Part shown: positions 39,913-49,700 of the stretch, one piece after another
Numbering within the stretch: the first letter of the stretch is position 1
Layout: the number at the start of each line of letters is the position of its first letter
Assembly (NCBI GenBank): GCA_036788835.1
Contig: DAIQMR010000013.1
Location: 1 to 55,564, forward strand
Source: JALCSJ01 sp036788835
GTDB lineage: Bacteria > Bacillota > Negativicutes > Acidaminococcales > Acidaminococcaceae
Direction of reading: 5' to 3'
DNA length: 55,564 bases
Made by a program: the position numbers and the translations under genes
The notes under the pieces: model-generated
Told to the model about the DNA's origin: nothing
Databases searched by the model: none
Seen by the model: only the letters and a program-made list of their open reading frames with translations

Positions 39913-40344
39913 ATGAGAACTATGGCATTAGATTTAGGAACAAAAACTATCGGCGTGGCAGTCAGCGATACAACCGGGCTTATTGCCCGGGGCGTGGAAA
40001 CTATTCATAGGCAGGGAAATGTGAAGGATTTTGCCCGCTTGGATGAGATTATCCTACAGGAAGAGGTTTCTACCATTGTTCTCGGTTATCCCAAAAACAT
40101 GAACGGGTCAATCGGTGAACGGGCTAAAGCCAGTGAGTCTTACGGAGAAGGACTGGCAAAGCGTTATCCCAAGCTGAAGATTGTTCTTTGGGATGAAAGA
40201 TTATCTACCGTAGCTGCGGAAAAAGTTTTGGTAGCGGCTGATATGCAAAGAAAGAAACGTAGAAAAATAATCGACATGATGGCTGCTGTTGTTATCTTGC
40301 AAAATTATCTGGATAGCCAAGGGGGAATACATAATGAAGGATGA
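39913..40344 (+). CDS. ruvX: Holliday junction resolvase RuvX / YqgF
   Basis: The 143-residue RNase H-fold protein has RTMALDLGTKTIGVAVSD (first Asp), VLGYPKNMNGSIGERA and LWDERLSTVAAE, the conserved order of the family. It acts in rRNA end processing or DNA junction resolution. It starts 7 bases after ireB and its end overlaps the next gene by 11 bases, a sign of tight translational coupling. Confidence 0.96.
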   Translation: MRTMALDLGTKTIGVAVSDTTGLIARGVETIHRQGNVKDFARLDEIILQEEVSTIVLGYPKNMNGSIGERAKASESYGEGLAKRYPKLKIVLWDERLSTVAAEKVLVAADMQRKKRRKIIDMMAAVVILQNYLDSQGGIHNEG

Positions 40345-40630
40345 GAAAAAAATACCGGAAGCTGAAGATATTGAGAACACTATAGTAGTCACAGACGAAG
40401 CAGGAAATGAAACTTATTATAGGGAAGAAATGGTTATTCCTTTAGATAACAAAAATTTTGCGATTTTAGTAGAAGACACTGATAATGAAGAAGATAATGC
40501 CGTAGTAGCAAGAATTGATTTTGACAAATCAGGAGAGCCTATCTATCTGGATCCTACTCAGGAAGAGTTTGAAGCTGTGATGAAAGCTTATGAAGAAATA
40601 ATGGCTGACATGAAAGAGGACGAAAAATAA
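40334..40630 (+). CDS. DUF1292 family protein (YrzB-like)
   Basis: A 98-residue acidic protein with the DUF1292 pattern: ENTIVVTDEAGNETYYREEM, FAILVEDTDNEEDNAVVARIDF, and a very acidic C-terminal helix. The function of the family is not known. The start is ATG 40334, with GGGGGAA upstream and within the last codons of ruvX. A longer frame begins at 40289 but has no ribosome site. Confidence 0.9.
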   Translation: MKDEKKIPEAEDIENTIVVTDEAGNETYYREEMVIPLDNKNFAILVEDTDNEEDNAVVARIDFDKSGEPIYLDPTQEEFEAVMKAYEEIMADMKEDEK

Positions 40631-40633
40631 GAG

Positions 40634-41641
40634 ATGCAAAAGAAATTTTTTCCTATCATTGCCAGCTTGTGTTTAGCACTAGTTGTTGGAGCTTACTGGT
40701 ATTTAAACTATTCCAACGATAATGCAAAACTTGCTACAGGGCAAAAGGTTAGCTTTACTGTGCAAAATGGTATGACTACAGCAGATATTGCCAATATGCT
40801 TCATAAATTGAAATTGGTAAACACCCCTGAATCCTTTCGCATGGCTGCTAAAATAAAGGGCTTAGACAGTTCTTTGCAAGCCGGTGAATACGAAATTATC
40901 AGCGGTATGTCTAATAAGGATATAGTGGAAATCCTTTCTAAAGGAGAAGTCCGCTATGAAGTGTTTACAGTGCCGGAAGCTTTTACAATTAATAAGATTG
41001 CTGCTAAATTGGAACAGGAAGGTATGGGCAATGCACAGACTTTCAAGGACGCAGCCAAAAAATATACACCCTATCCTTATATGGAAACCTCAAATCCCGA
41101 TGTTATATATAAAGCAGAAGGTTTTGCCTATCCCTCTACTTATTATTTGGTGAGAGGCACGGCAGAAAAAGATATTCTTACCATGATGGTAAAAGAATTT
41201 AATAAACGTTTAACTACCGGGATTCTGGCCGACATCAAGGATAGTAAAATGACTGTAAGAGATGTAGTGAACATTGCGGCTATGGTGGAACAGGAAGCCA
41301 GAGTCAGAAGCGAAATGCCCCTTATTGCAGGGGTGTTTTTAAAGAGGCTCAAGGTCAATATGCCCATTCAATCAGACACTACCATCCAGTATCTTTTTGC
41401 TGAGCAAAAAGCGGAAATAACCATTGCCGATACGAAAATTGATTCTCCCTATAATACCTATAAATATCCCGGTTTGCCACCGGGGCCTATTGCTAATCCT
41501 AGTATGGAAGCTATAGAAGCTGTGTTGCATCCTGTGGACACGGAATATTTATATTTTGTGGCCAGTAAAAACGGGCATCATATTTTCAGTAAGACATACC
41601 AGGAACATTTAGAAAACATTAAGAAAACCAGCGAGGAATAA
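40634..41641 (+). CDS. mltG: Endolytic murein transglycosylase
   Basis: The 335-residue protein has one N-terminal membrane helix (FFPIIASLCLALVVGAYWYL), a LysM-like domain (VQNGMTTADIANMLHKLKLV), and the MltG/YceG catalytic domain: EGFAYPSTYYL, AAMVEQEARVRSEMPLIAGVFLKRLKVNMPIQSD with the catalytic Glu, and YNTYKYPGLPPGPIANP. It cuts nascent glycan strands near the cytoplasmic membrane. It follows DUF1292 by 3 bases. Confidence 0.95.
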   Translation: MQKKFFPIIASLCLALVVGAYWYLNYSNDNAKLATGQKVSFTVQNGMTTADIANMLHKLKLVNTPESFRMAAKIKGLDSSLQAGEYEIISGMSNKDIVEILSKGEVRYEVFTVPEAFTINKIAAKLEQEGMGNAQTFKDAAKKYTPYPYMETSNPDVIYKAEGFAYPSTYYLVRGTAEKDILTMMVKEFNKRLTTGILADIKDSKMTVRDVVNIAAMVEQEARVRSEMPLIAGVFLKRLKVNMPIQSDTTIQYLFAEQKAEITIADTKIDSPYNTYKYPGLPPGPIANPSMEAIEAVLHPVDTEYLYFVASKNGHHIFSKTYQEHLENIKKTSEE

Positions 41642-41649
41642 TACTGATT

Positions 41650-42876
41650 ATGAAACCTGAATTGTTAGCTCCCGCCGGGAGCATGGAAAAATGCAAAATG
41701 GCGCTCATTTACGGAGCAGATGCAGTATATTTAGGCGGCAAAAACTTTGGATTAAGAGCTTTTGCCGGCAATTTTTCTGAGGAAGAGATTGCTGAAGCAG
41801 TAAAATTTGCTCATAACCTAGGGAAAAAGGTTTACGTAACCGTGAATATTTTTCCTCATAACAGTGACCTAATCGGTTTGCCGGAATATTTACAAACTTT
41901 AGCAGCCTTGCAAGTTGACGGGCTGCTTATTTCTGATTTGGGCATTTGGTCAATAGCCAGGAAGGTTGTCCCGGATATGCCTTTACACGTGAGCACTCAG
42001 GCTAATAACTGTAATTATGCCACAGTCAATGCATGGCAGGACCTTGGAGCATCAAGAGTTGTTCTGGCCAGGGAACTGTCTTTGGCGGAAATGGCGGAAA
42101 TCAGGGAAAAATCAACCGTAGAATTGGAAGCTTTTGTTCATGGGGCCATGTGTATTTCTTATTCCGGACGCTGTCTGCTCAGCAGTTATTTTACCGGCAG
42201 GGATGGTAACAGGGGAGCCTGTGCACAGGTATGCCGATGGAAGTTTGCTCTTCAGGAAGAAAACCGGCCTGGAGAGTATTTCCCTATAGAGGAAGACGAT
42301 AGGGGTTCTTTTGTCCTTAATTCAAAGGACTTATGTCTCATAGAATATTTGCCACAGCTTATTCAAGGGGGCATTAGCAGCCTGAAAATAGAAGGAAGAA
42401 TGAAAAGCGTTCACTATGTGGCAACGGTAGTAAGCGTTTACCGTAAAGCCATTGATACTTATTTGGCTGACCCAGAACATTACCAGGTTCCCAAGGAGTG
42501 GCTTGAGGATTTGGAAAAGGTTTCCCACAGGGCATATACCACAGGTTTCGCTTTGGGCAAAACAGATGAAAATTCTCAGGTCTATGGTTCTTCAACTTAT
42601 GAACAGACATATGATTTTGTTGGCATAGTACAAAGTTATGACAAAAAAAATCACAGAGTTATTATTGAACAGCGCAACAATGTTCAGGCAGGTACCATAG
42701 CTGAAGTTCTGACCCCCCGGGGCGATGAGTTTCCTCTGACTCTAGCTGATATGCAGGATGAGGAAGGCACTCCTATTGAAGTTGCCCCTCACGCCCAAAT
42801 GATTTTCTCTGTAGCAGCTCAAAGGGAAATTCCTCAATATTCTCTTATCAGAAAGGTAAAATTTGCCGAAATATAA
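41650..42876 (+). CDS. U32-family protein, TrhP-like tRNA hydroxylation factor
   Basis: The 408-residue protein has the U32 pattern: MKPELLAPAGSMEKCKMALIYGADAVYLGG, FVHGAMCISYSGRCLLSSYFTGRDGNRGACAQVCRW (four Cys of a probable Fe-S site) and LKIEGRMKS. U32 proteins were called collagenases but TrhP (YegQ) and RlhA of E. coli act in hydroxylation of tRNA or 23S rRNA. TrhP is the closer match by size. It starts 9 bases after mltG, an order common in Firmicutes. Confidence 0.88.
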   Translation: MKPELLAPAGSMEKCKMALIYGADAVYLGGKNFGLRAFAGNFSEEEIAEAVKFAHNLGKKVYVTVNIFPHNSDLIGLPEYLQTLAALQVDGLLISDLGIWSIARKVVPDMPLHVSTQANNCNYATVNAWQDLGASRVVLARELSLAEMAEIREKSTVELEAFVHGAMCISYSGRCLLSSYFTGRDGNRGACAQVCRWKFALQEENRPGEYFPIEEDDRGSFVLNSKDLCLIEYLPQLIQGGISSLKIEGRMKSVHYVATVVSVYRKAIDTYLADPEHYQVPKEWLEDLEKVSHRAYTTGFALGKTDENSQVYGSSTYEQTYDFVGIVQSYDKKNHRVIIEQRNNVQAGTIAEVLTPRGDEFPLTLADMQDEEGTPIEVAPHAQMIFSVAAQREIPQYSLIRKVKFAEI

Positions 42877-42947
42877 AGAATATTGTAGGCAAAACGCTGA
42901 AAATATGCTAAAATACTTGAGTGATTTTATGTAAGGAGGAAGCTTAA

Positions 42948-43997
42948 GTGACACCTGTAGAAAAATTGCGAGCATTGTTAAAGGAAAAAAACCTAGATGG
43001 CATTTTTGTTAAAGGCGATCCTTCTTTGCGTTATCTGACCGGTTTTACCGGCGGCGAAAGTCTATTGTACATGGATCAGGAACAGCAGATTATTATTACC
43101 GATTCACGCTATACATTACAGGTAAAGCAGCAGGCACCGGAGTGCCGGCTAATAGAGCATACCCAAGGCTTTTGGCCGGAAGCCGCTAAGTTAAAAGTAG
43201 GTAGGAACTTAGCTTTGGATGGCGATTGTTTTTCCTACGGTGATCAATGTGCTTTGGCTGCAGTTCTACCTCAGGCTACTTGGACGTCCTTGAATTTAAT
43301 GGGCCTTCGTCAGGTCAAAACTCAGCAGGAATTACAAGCAATAACCCAAGCGGTGGACATTGCCGATCAGGCTTTTGCTCAACTATTGCCTCATATTAAA
43401 GCCGGCTGCACTGAATCAGTCTTAGCGGCAGAGTTGGAATACAATATGCGCAGGCTGGGGTCCGAAAAGACTTCTTTTACCACTATTGTTGCTTCCGGGG
43501 TACGCAGTGCTTTGCCCCATGGGGTAGCTTCCGGTAAAGTTGTAGAAAAGGGAGATTTTGTGACCTTTGATTTCGGGGCAACTTATCAGGGCTTTTGTTC
43601 AGATATTACAAGGACTGTAGTCGTAGGAAAGGCTGCTCCTTGGCAGAAAGAAATATTTGCTATTGTTCTGGAAGCTCATCTTTTGGGAGAAAAGATTCTC
43701 AAACCCGGGTTAACCGGCCAGGAGGTTGATGCTAAGGTTAGACAATATATTACCGATAAAGGCTATGGCCCGAATTTCGGTCATGGATTAGGTCATGGAG
43801 TTGGCTTGGAAATCCATGAAATGCCTGTTCTCAACAAGAGAAATAAAGTACCGTTACCCATGGGTGCCGTTGTTACCGTTGAACCGGGGATTTATTTGCC
43901 GGGCAAAGGCGGGGTACGCATTGAAGATACAGTGTTAATTACGGCAGATGGCGCCAGACCGCTGACAGCCTCTCCGAAAGGATTTATGGAGTTATAA
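42948..43997 (+). CDS. M24-family aminopeptidase (Xaa-Pro type)
   Basis: The 349-residue protein has an N-terminal creatinase-type domain and a C-terminal pita-bread metallopeptidase domain with the five metal ligands: Asp in VTFDFGATYQGF, Asp in SDITRTV, His in GHGLGHGVGLEIHEMP, Glu in TVEPGIYLPG and Glu in RIEDTVLI. It removes N-terminal residues before Pro. The start is GTG 42948 with AAGGAGG upstream. It is followed by efp at 32 bases, the usual Firmicute pairing. Confidence 0.93.
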   Translation: MTPVEKLRALLKEKNLDGIFVKGDPSLRYLTGFTGGESLLYMDQEQQIIITDSRYTLQVKQQAPECRLIEHTQGFWPEAAKLKVGRNLALDGDCFSYGDQCALAAVLPQATWTSLNLMGLRQVKTQQELQAITQAVDIADQAFAQLLPHIKAGCTESVLAAELEYNMRRLGSEKTSFTTIVASGVRSALPHGVASGKVVEKGDFVTFDFGATYQGFCSDITRTVVVGKAAPWQKEIFAIVLEAHLLGEKILKPGLTGQEVDAKVRQYITDKGYGPNFGHGLGHGVGLEIHEMPVLNKRNKVPLPMGAVVTVEPGIYLPGKGGVRIEDTVLITADGARPLTASPKGFMEL

Positions 43998-44029
43998 AAT
44001 TTGTTAATTAAACTTTGGAGGTTTTATTT

Positions 44030-44587
44030 ATGATTTCTACGAATGATTTTAGAACAGGTGTAACGGTTACTATTGATGGTGATGCATGGCAAGTAGTTGA
44101 ATTCCAACATGTGAAACCGGGCAAAGGGGCAGCTTTTGTCAGGGCCAAAATGCGTAATTTGTGCACAGGTTCCGTAGTTGAAAGAACTTTTAATGCTGCT
44201 GAACGGTTACCCAAGGCTATTGTAGAACGTAAGGATATGCAATATTTATATGAGGCAGATCCCAATTTTGTTTTCATGGATAACGAATCTTACGAGCAAA
44301 TAGAATTGAATAAAGCTCAATTAGGCAATGCTACTAATTTCCTGAAAGAGAATATGAACGTGAAAGTAGTTGTGTATGAAGAAAGAGTTTTGGGTGTGGA
44401 ATTGCCCAATACAGTAGAGCTTAAGGTAGTTGAAACCGAACCAGGCATCAAGGGCGATACTGCTACCGGTGGTAGTAAGAATGCGACTTTGGATACAGGC
44501 TATGTTGTAAAAGTTCCTCTGTTTATTAATGAAGGGGATGTTCTTCGTATTGATACCCGTTCCGGAGAATATATTGAAAGAGCATAA
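44030..44587 (+). CDS. efp: Elongation factor P
   Basis: The 185-residue protein rescues ribosomes stalled at polyproline. The KOW-like domain (STNDFRTGVTVTIDGDAWQVVEFQHVKPGKGAAF) has the Lys in PGKGAAF that is modified in many species. Two OB domains follow, with TEPGIKGDTATGGSKNATLDTG and the end YIERA. Start ATG 44030 is 11 bases after GGAGG; an in-frame earlier ATG sits on the ribosome site. Confidence 0.96.
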   Translation: MISTNDFRTGVTVTIDGDAWQVVEFQHVKPGKGAAFVRAKMRNLCTGSVVERTFNAAERLPKAIVERKDMQYLYEADPNFVFMDNESYEQIELNKAQLGNATNFLKENMNVKVVVYEERVLGVELPNTVELKVVETEPGIKGDTATGGSKNATLDTGYVVKVPLFINEGDVLRIDTRSGEYIERA

Positions 44588-44593
44588 TAGTAT

Positions 44594-44624
44594 AAAAGGA
44601 CACTGCTTCAGGCGGTGTCCTTTT
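44594..44624 (+). terminator. Terminator after efp
   Basis: AAAAGGACAC (44594-44603) pairs with GTGTCCTTTT (44615-44624). It closes the alaS-efp gene run. Confidence 0.88.
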
Positions 44625-44685
44625 CATTGTAATAAATTTTTGGTATAATATACGAGTATAAATAAAACTAGAGGAGAGAATTACT

Positions 44686-45579
44686 ATTTTAGAATTTAAA
44701 CATTTGACTGTTGATGATAAACCTATTTTTGATGATTATTTTCGAGAAGCGAACTATCAGGGATCTGAATGCTGTTTTGGCACTTTATTTATTTGGCGGT
44801 ATGGTTATGATGCCTACTGGGCCATTTGCCAGGGATGCCTGTTAATAAAAGTTACGGTGAACGGCGTTACTTTTGTCTTACCGCCTTTTGGGGGAATTAA
44901 CGAAGAGCTGCCGAAAATCATAGATGCCTTACGAGAAAATTTTCAGGGAAAACCTTTTCAAATACATGGCATTTATGATAGTACACTGGAACGTTTTAAG
45001 AAATATGTTCCCCAGATTGTTTCTGAGTACAAACTTGATAGAAATAATTGTGATTATGTTTATTTACGCGATGATTTGGCCAACTTGGCAGGAAGAAAAT
45101 TCCATGGGCAAAAAAATCATGTAAACAGATTTGTAAAAGATCATCCCGATTATACATACGAAACTATCAATTCCGCCAATATCGAAGAGTGTCTGGCTTA
45201 CGGCACGAAATGGTGCGATGATAGAGCTAATAGCGATGAAAGCATCATGTATGAAAAGGAGGCCATTGAAGAAGCTTTTCGTAGTTTTGAACCGCTGAAA
45301 CTTCGTGGCGGATTGATACGTTATGATGGAAAAGTTCAAGCTTTTTCCTTTGGAGAGAAAATGGTAGACAGCGATATGGCCGTTATTCATGTGGAAAAGG
45401 CCGATCCTCAGGTTAATGGTTTGTTTAATATAATTAATAGAGATTTTGTAAGAAACGCCTGGCCGGATGTAACATATATCAATAGAGAAGAAGACATGGG
45501 CAAGGAGGGCTTAAGAAGAGCCAAGGAGTCTTTGAACCCTGTCTTTTTGATAAACAAGTATAATGTTATTGTGAAATAA
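44686..45579 (+). CDS. DUF2156 (lysylphosphatidylglycerol synthase C-terminal-like) protein, probable AUU start
   Basis: The product, about 297 residues, matches DUF2156: FDDYFREANYQGSECCFGTLFIWRY, GRKFHGQKNHVNRFVKDHPDYTYE and YINREEDMGKEGLRRAKESLNP. The fold is that of acyl/aminoacyl transferases (GNAT-like). GAGGAGAG (44671-44678) sets the start 7 bases later at ATT 44686, reading (M)LEFKHLTVDDKPIF, which is where family members begin. The first ATG/GTG/TTG in frame downstream is TTG 44704, which has no ribosome site. Promoter TGGTATAAT lies just upstream. A GNAT gene follows in the same direction. Confidence 0.8.
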   Translation: MLEFKHLTVDDKPIFDDYFREANYQGSECCFGTLFIWRYGYDAYWAICQGCLLIKVTVNGVTFVLPPFGGINEELPKIIDALRENFQGKPFQIHGIYDSTLERFKKYVPQIVSEYKLDRNNCDYVYLRDDLANLAGRKFHGQKNHVNRFVKDHPDYTYETINSANIEECLAYGTKWCDDRANSDESIMYEKEAIEEAFRSFEPLKLRGGLIRYDGKVQAFSFGEKMVDSDMAVIHVEKADPQVNGLFNIINRDFVRNAWPDVTYINREEDMGKEGLRRAKESLNPVFLINKYNVIVK

Positions 45580-45589
45580 TGAGGTGCCT

Positions 45590-46768
45590 ATGGATTTTCG
45601 CTTAATTAATGAGAACTCTCTTGATCAAATTAAAAACCTGTGGGGTTACTGTTTTGAAAAAGCGGATTCCCCTTTTTTTCAATGGTATTTTAAAGAATAT
45701 GCTTTACGGCAAAATAAAATTTTGGGCGGCTTTATGGGTCCTAAACTGCAGACCATGGTTCATTTGAACCCCTTTATTGTTCAAGTGAGGAAGGAAAAAG
45801 AAAAAATGCCTTATCTGGTGGCTGTGGCCACGGACCCGGAAGCCAGAGGCCAGCATGCCATTAGCGGACTATTGCAGACATCTTTTGCCTTGGCCAAGGC
45901 CATGGGCAGCAAAGCCGTGCTTTTGCAACCTATTTATGCCGGCATTTACCAGCCTTATGGTTTTTCCTATACCTATATGAGAACTGCTTATAAGATGCCT
46001 TTAATGTCTCTGGATTTGCCCCATATTGATGATAGTTTGCAGGTGGGCAGAATCACTCCCCAAGAAGGGGAAAGCATTTTGCCGGGGCTTTATGCTTGCG
46101 CAATGGCAAGCTATAACGGTTATACAGTGAGAGATGCCAGGGTGTGGCATAATTATTTAGCTGTTTCAGCAGGGGAGAAAACGGAAGTCGTTGTAGTACG
46201 GCGGGAGGACAAGCCTGTTGGGTATGCACTCTATAATCGCAATGATGAAACAATCACTGTGTTAGAACTTCTCGCTGTGGATGGGGCTGCTCATAATAGA
46301 CTTTTGGCCTATATCAAAGGCTTTGCCGGTACTTTTAAAAAATTGGACTGGCTAGGGGCAGTGGACGACACCTTTTATCTTAATTTCAAAGATGCGCAAT
46401 ATGCACCAAGGATAGCTCCCTTTATGATGGGAAGAGTTATCGACGTGCCCGCTGTTTTGCAAGGCCTTACAGTTCCTGCGGGTGAACCGGCATCTTCATT
46501 AGTGCTTTTTGTGCAGGATGAATTCATAAAAAGCAATAATTTGCTTTTACAATTAAACATATCGCCTCAGGGCGTGGAACTTATGGACACTATAAAAGTT
46601 CCTGATATTACCATGGATATATCTACTTTTACCCAGCTGTATTTTGGCACATATAGTGTTGAACAGCTGTGGGCCAATGGTAAAATCATGGTTGAAGACC
46701 AAAAGAAGTTGCAAATTTTAAGCCGCTTACTTCCGGCTCAAAAAAATTATATAAACGAGTACTTTTAA
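45590..46768 (+). CDS. GNAT-family N-acetyltransferase, Eis-like
   Basis: The 392-residue protein has an N-terminal GNAT domain (LVAVATDPEARGQHAISGLLQTSFALAKAMG, the acetyl-CoA loop, and YQPYGFSYTY), a second degenerate GNAT domain and a C-terminal sterol-carrier-like region, the Eis layout. Eis enzymes acetylate amines such as aminoglycosides or lysines; the substrate here is unknown. ATG 45590 is preceded by TGAGGTG. It pairs with the DUF2156 gene 10 bases upstream, a neighbour relation seen in other Firmicutes. Confidence 0.82.
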   Translation: MDFRLINENSLDQIKNLWGYCFEKADSPFFQWYFKEYALRQNKILGGFMGPKLQTMVHLNPFIVQVRKEKEKMPYLVAVATDPEARGQHAISGLLQTSFALAKAMGSKAVLLQPIYAGIYQPYGFSYTYMRTAYKMPLMSLDLPHIDDSLQVGRITPQEGESILPGLYACAMASYNGYTVRDARVWHNYLAVSAGEKTEVVVVRREDKPVGYALYNRNDETITVLELLAVDGAAHNRLLAYIKGFAGTFKKLDWLGAVDDTFYLNFKDAQYAPRIAPFMMGRVIDVPAVLQGLTVPAGEPASSLVLFVQDEFIKSNNLLLQLNISPQGVELMDTIKVPDITMDISTFTQLYFGTYSVEQLWANGKIMVEDQKKLQILSRLLPAQKNYINEYF

Positions 46769-46780
46769 GGGGAGGACATT

Positions 46781-49700
46781 ATGTCTGAAAAAATTAAGAG
46801 AGTTTATGTAGAAAAGAAAAAAGAGTATGCGGTAGAAGCGGCGGGTTTGCTGCAGGATTTGAAGCACACTTTAGGATTAAAAAACATTACCGGCCTACGT
46901 ATTGTTAACCGCTATGATTTAGCCGGTGTCAGCCAGGAAGAATACGAAGCTGCCAAAGAAGTGATTCTTTCCGAACCGCCGGTGGATAAGCTATATGAGG
47001 AAAAAATTACTATTCCCAAAAATGCACATAGTTTCGCTATCGAACTTTTGCCTGGTCAGTATGACCAGAGAGAAGATTTTGCGGAGCAATGCATTCAACT
47101 AATTACACAAAAGGATCGTCCAACCGTTGCTGCGGCAAAGGTGTATATTATTACGGGTAAAATAACCCCTAAAGAATTTAACACTATAAAAAAATACTGT
47201 ATCAATCCTGTAGAAGCAGGAGAAGCCAAGGCAGAAAAGCCTGATACTTTAGTTACCCACTGGGAAAGCCCCCAACCGGTAGCAATCATTAAAGGTTTCA
47301 CCAAAATGAATAAAGGGCAAATAGCCGCTTTCCTTGCGGAACAGGGTCTTGCCATGAGTGAGGCGGATTTGTTGTTCTGCCAAAAATATTTCAAGAAAGA
47401 AAAAAGGGATCCCTCTATTACGGAAATAAAAGTTCTGGATACTTATTGGTCAGATCACTGCCGTCATACAACTTTTGAAACTAACATTAAAAAAGTCCAC
47501 ATTGCGGACGGCGTATATACAGAGCCTGTTGCTCAGGCTTATGCCCTATATAAAAAAGATCGGGAATTTGTTTATGGAAAAGACACTAAGCGGCCTATTA
47601 CCTTAATGGACATGGCTACTTTAGCAACCAAGAAGTTGAAAAAGCAGGGTAAACTTGCCAATCTGGATGCTTCGGAAGAAATCAATGCCTGCAGCATTGT
47701 TGTGCCTATTCATAACAATAAGAAAAAAGAAGACTGGCTGGTTATGTTTAAGAACGAAACCCATAACCATCCTACGGAAATAGAGCCTTTCGGTGGCGCC
47801 GCTACTTGTTTAGGCGGTGCTATTCGTGACCCCTTGAGCGGCCGCAGCTATGTATATCAGGCTATGCGCGTTACAGGCTCAGGAGATCCAAGAACTCCTT
47901 ATGAAAAAACTTTGAAAGGTAAATTGCCTCAAAGAAAAATCACTTTAGGAGCAGCAGGAGGGTATAGTTCTTACGGCAATCAGGTTGGCTTGGCTACCGG
48001 TTCCGTAGAAGAATTTTATCATGAGCAGTTTATTGCCAAAAGGATGGAGCTGGGGGCTGTTATCGGAGCAGCACCCAAAGACGCTGTGGTCAGGGAAAGG
48101 CCCTCTGCCGGAGACCAAATCGTGCTTTTAGGCGGCCGGACCGGTCGTGACGGTATGGGCGGCGCTACAGGCGCATCTAAAGAGCATACAGTACAATCCT
48201 TGTCTTCCTGCGGTGCGGAAGTACAAAAGGGTAATGCTCCCAATGAAAGAAAAATTCAAAGATTGTTCAGGAATAAAAAAGTCACAAGATTAATTAAACG
48301 CTGCAACGATTTCGGAGCAGGGGGAGTGTCCGTGGCTATTGGTGAATTGGCACCCGGCCTTGTTATTAATCTGGATAAAGTCCCCAAAAAATATGAAGGC
48401 CTGGACGGGACGGAATTAGCCATCAGCGAATCCCAGGAGCGTATGGCTGTGGTAGTGGCAGCTAAAGACCTGACAGAGTTTCTTGCAGCGGCCGCTAAGG
48501 AAAACTGCGAAGCAACGGTAGTGGCTGAAGTTGCCAAGGAACCCCAATTGGTTATGTATTGGCGGGGAGAAAAGATTGTTGATTTGTCCAGAGCATTCCT
48601 TGATACTAACGGTGTAGCACAAAAGACCGACGTTATTGTGGATGAAGTGAAAAAGACTTCTCCCTTTAATAAAGTACCTGAAGTTGTAGAAAAGAGCAAA
48701 AATCTTCAAACTTCCTGGCTGACCAATTTAGACAGGCTGAATGTCTGCAGCCAGAAGGGTTTAAGCGAAAGATTTGACAGTACTATAGGCAAAGGAACCG
48801 TGCTGATGCCCTTCGGAGGCAGAACTCAATTAACACCTTCCGAAGGTATGGTTGCCAAGCTTCCTGTGCCCTGCGGGATTACCCAAGAGGCTTCTGTTAT
48901 GGCCTGCGGGTACAATCCCTATGTGGCTTGCTGGAGTCCCTACCATGGTGGTATGTATGCAGTGGTGGAGTCTGTTTGCCGGGCAGTGGCTATGGGGGCT
49001 GAACCTTCTACCTTGCGCCTGACTATGCAGGAATATTTCCCTAAGCTTCATACGGAACACACATGGGGCTTGCCCTTTAGTGCTTTGTTGGGTGCCTATA
49101 AAGCCTTAACAGCCTTAGAAGTACCTGCTATTGGCGGTAAAGATAGTATGAGCGGCACGTTTATGCAACTAAATGTTCCTCCCACTCTGGTATCTTTCGC
49201 TGTTAATGTAATGGACAGCAACTATACTGTATCATCGGAATTTAAAAAATCAGGACACAAAGTAATATTCATTGATTGTCCTTGTGATGAGCACGAAGTA
49301 ATAGATTTCCAAACTTTGAAGAATAATTTGGCTGTTATTCATAAAGCTATTATGGGCAAGAAGATTGCTGCGGCCGGTGTAGTCAAAGAAGGCGGCGTGG
49401 CAGCAGGTATCTCCGTGATGTGTCTGGGCAATAAATTAGGCTTTGATTTTGTTAAACCATTTGTTCACGAAGAATGTCTCTTCACCCTGCAGCCTGGTGG
49501 TTTCCTTCTGGAAATGGCTGACGGGGCAGACCCGGATAAAGTTTTGGCAGGGCTGGACTTTTTGCAATTAGGTACATTAAATGACAGTGGTTGCATCACC
49601 ATTAATAACACAAAGATTTCTCTGGCTTCCATTGAAAAAGCTTACACGGAAACTTTGGATGGTATTTTCCCGGCGAAAGGTCCTAAAGTTAAAGCTTCAG

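Noticed and set aside
40289..40333. Extended start of the DUF1292 gene inside ruvX
   Set aside because: The added residues are the shifted frame of ruvX; GGGGGAA precedes ATG 40334.
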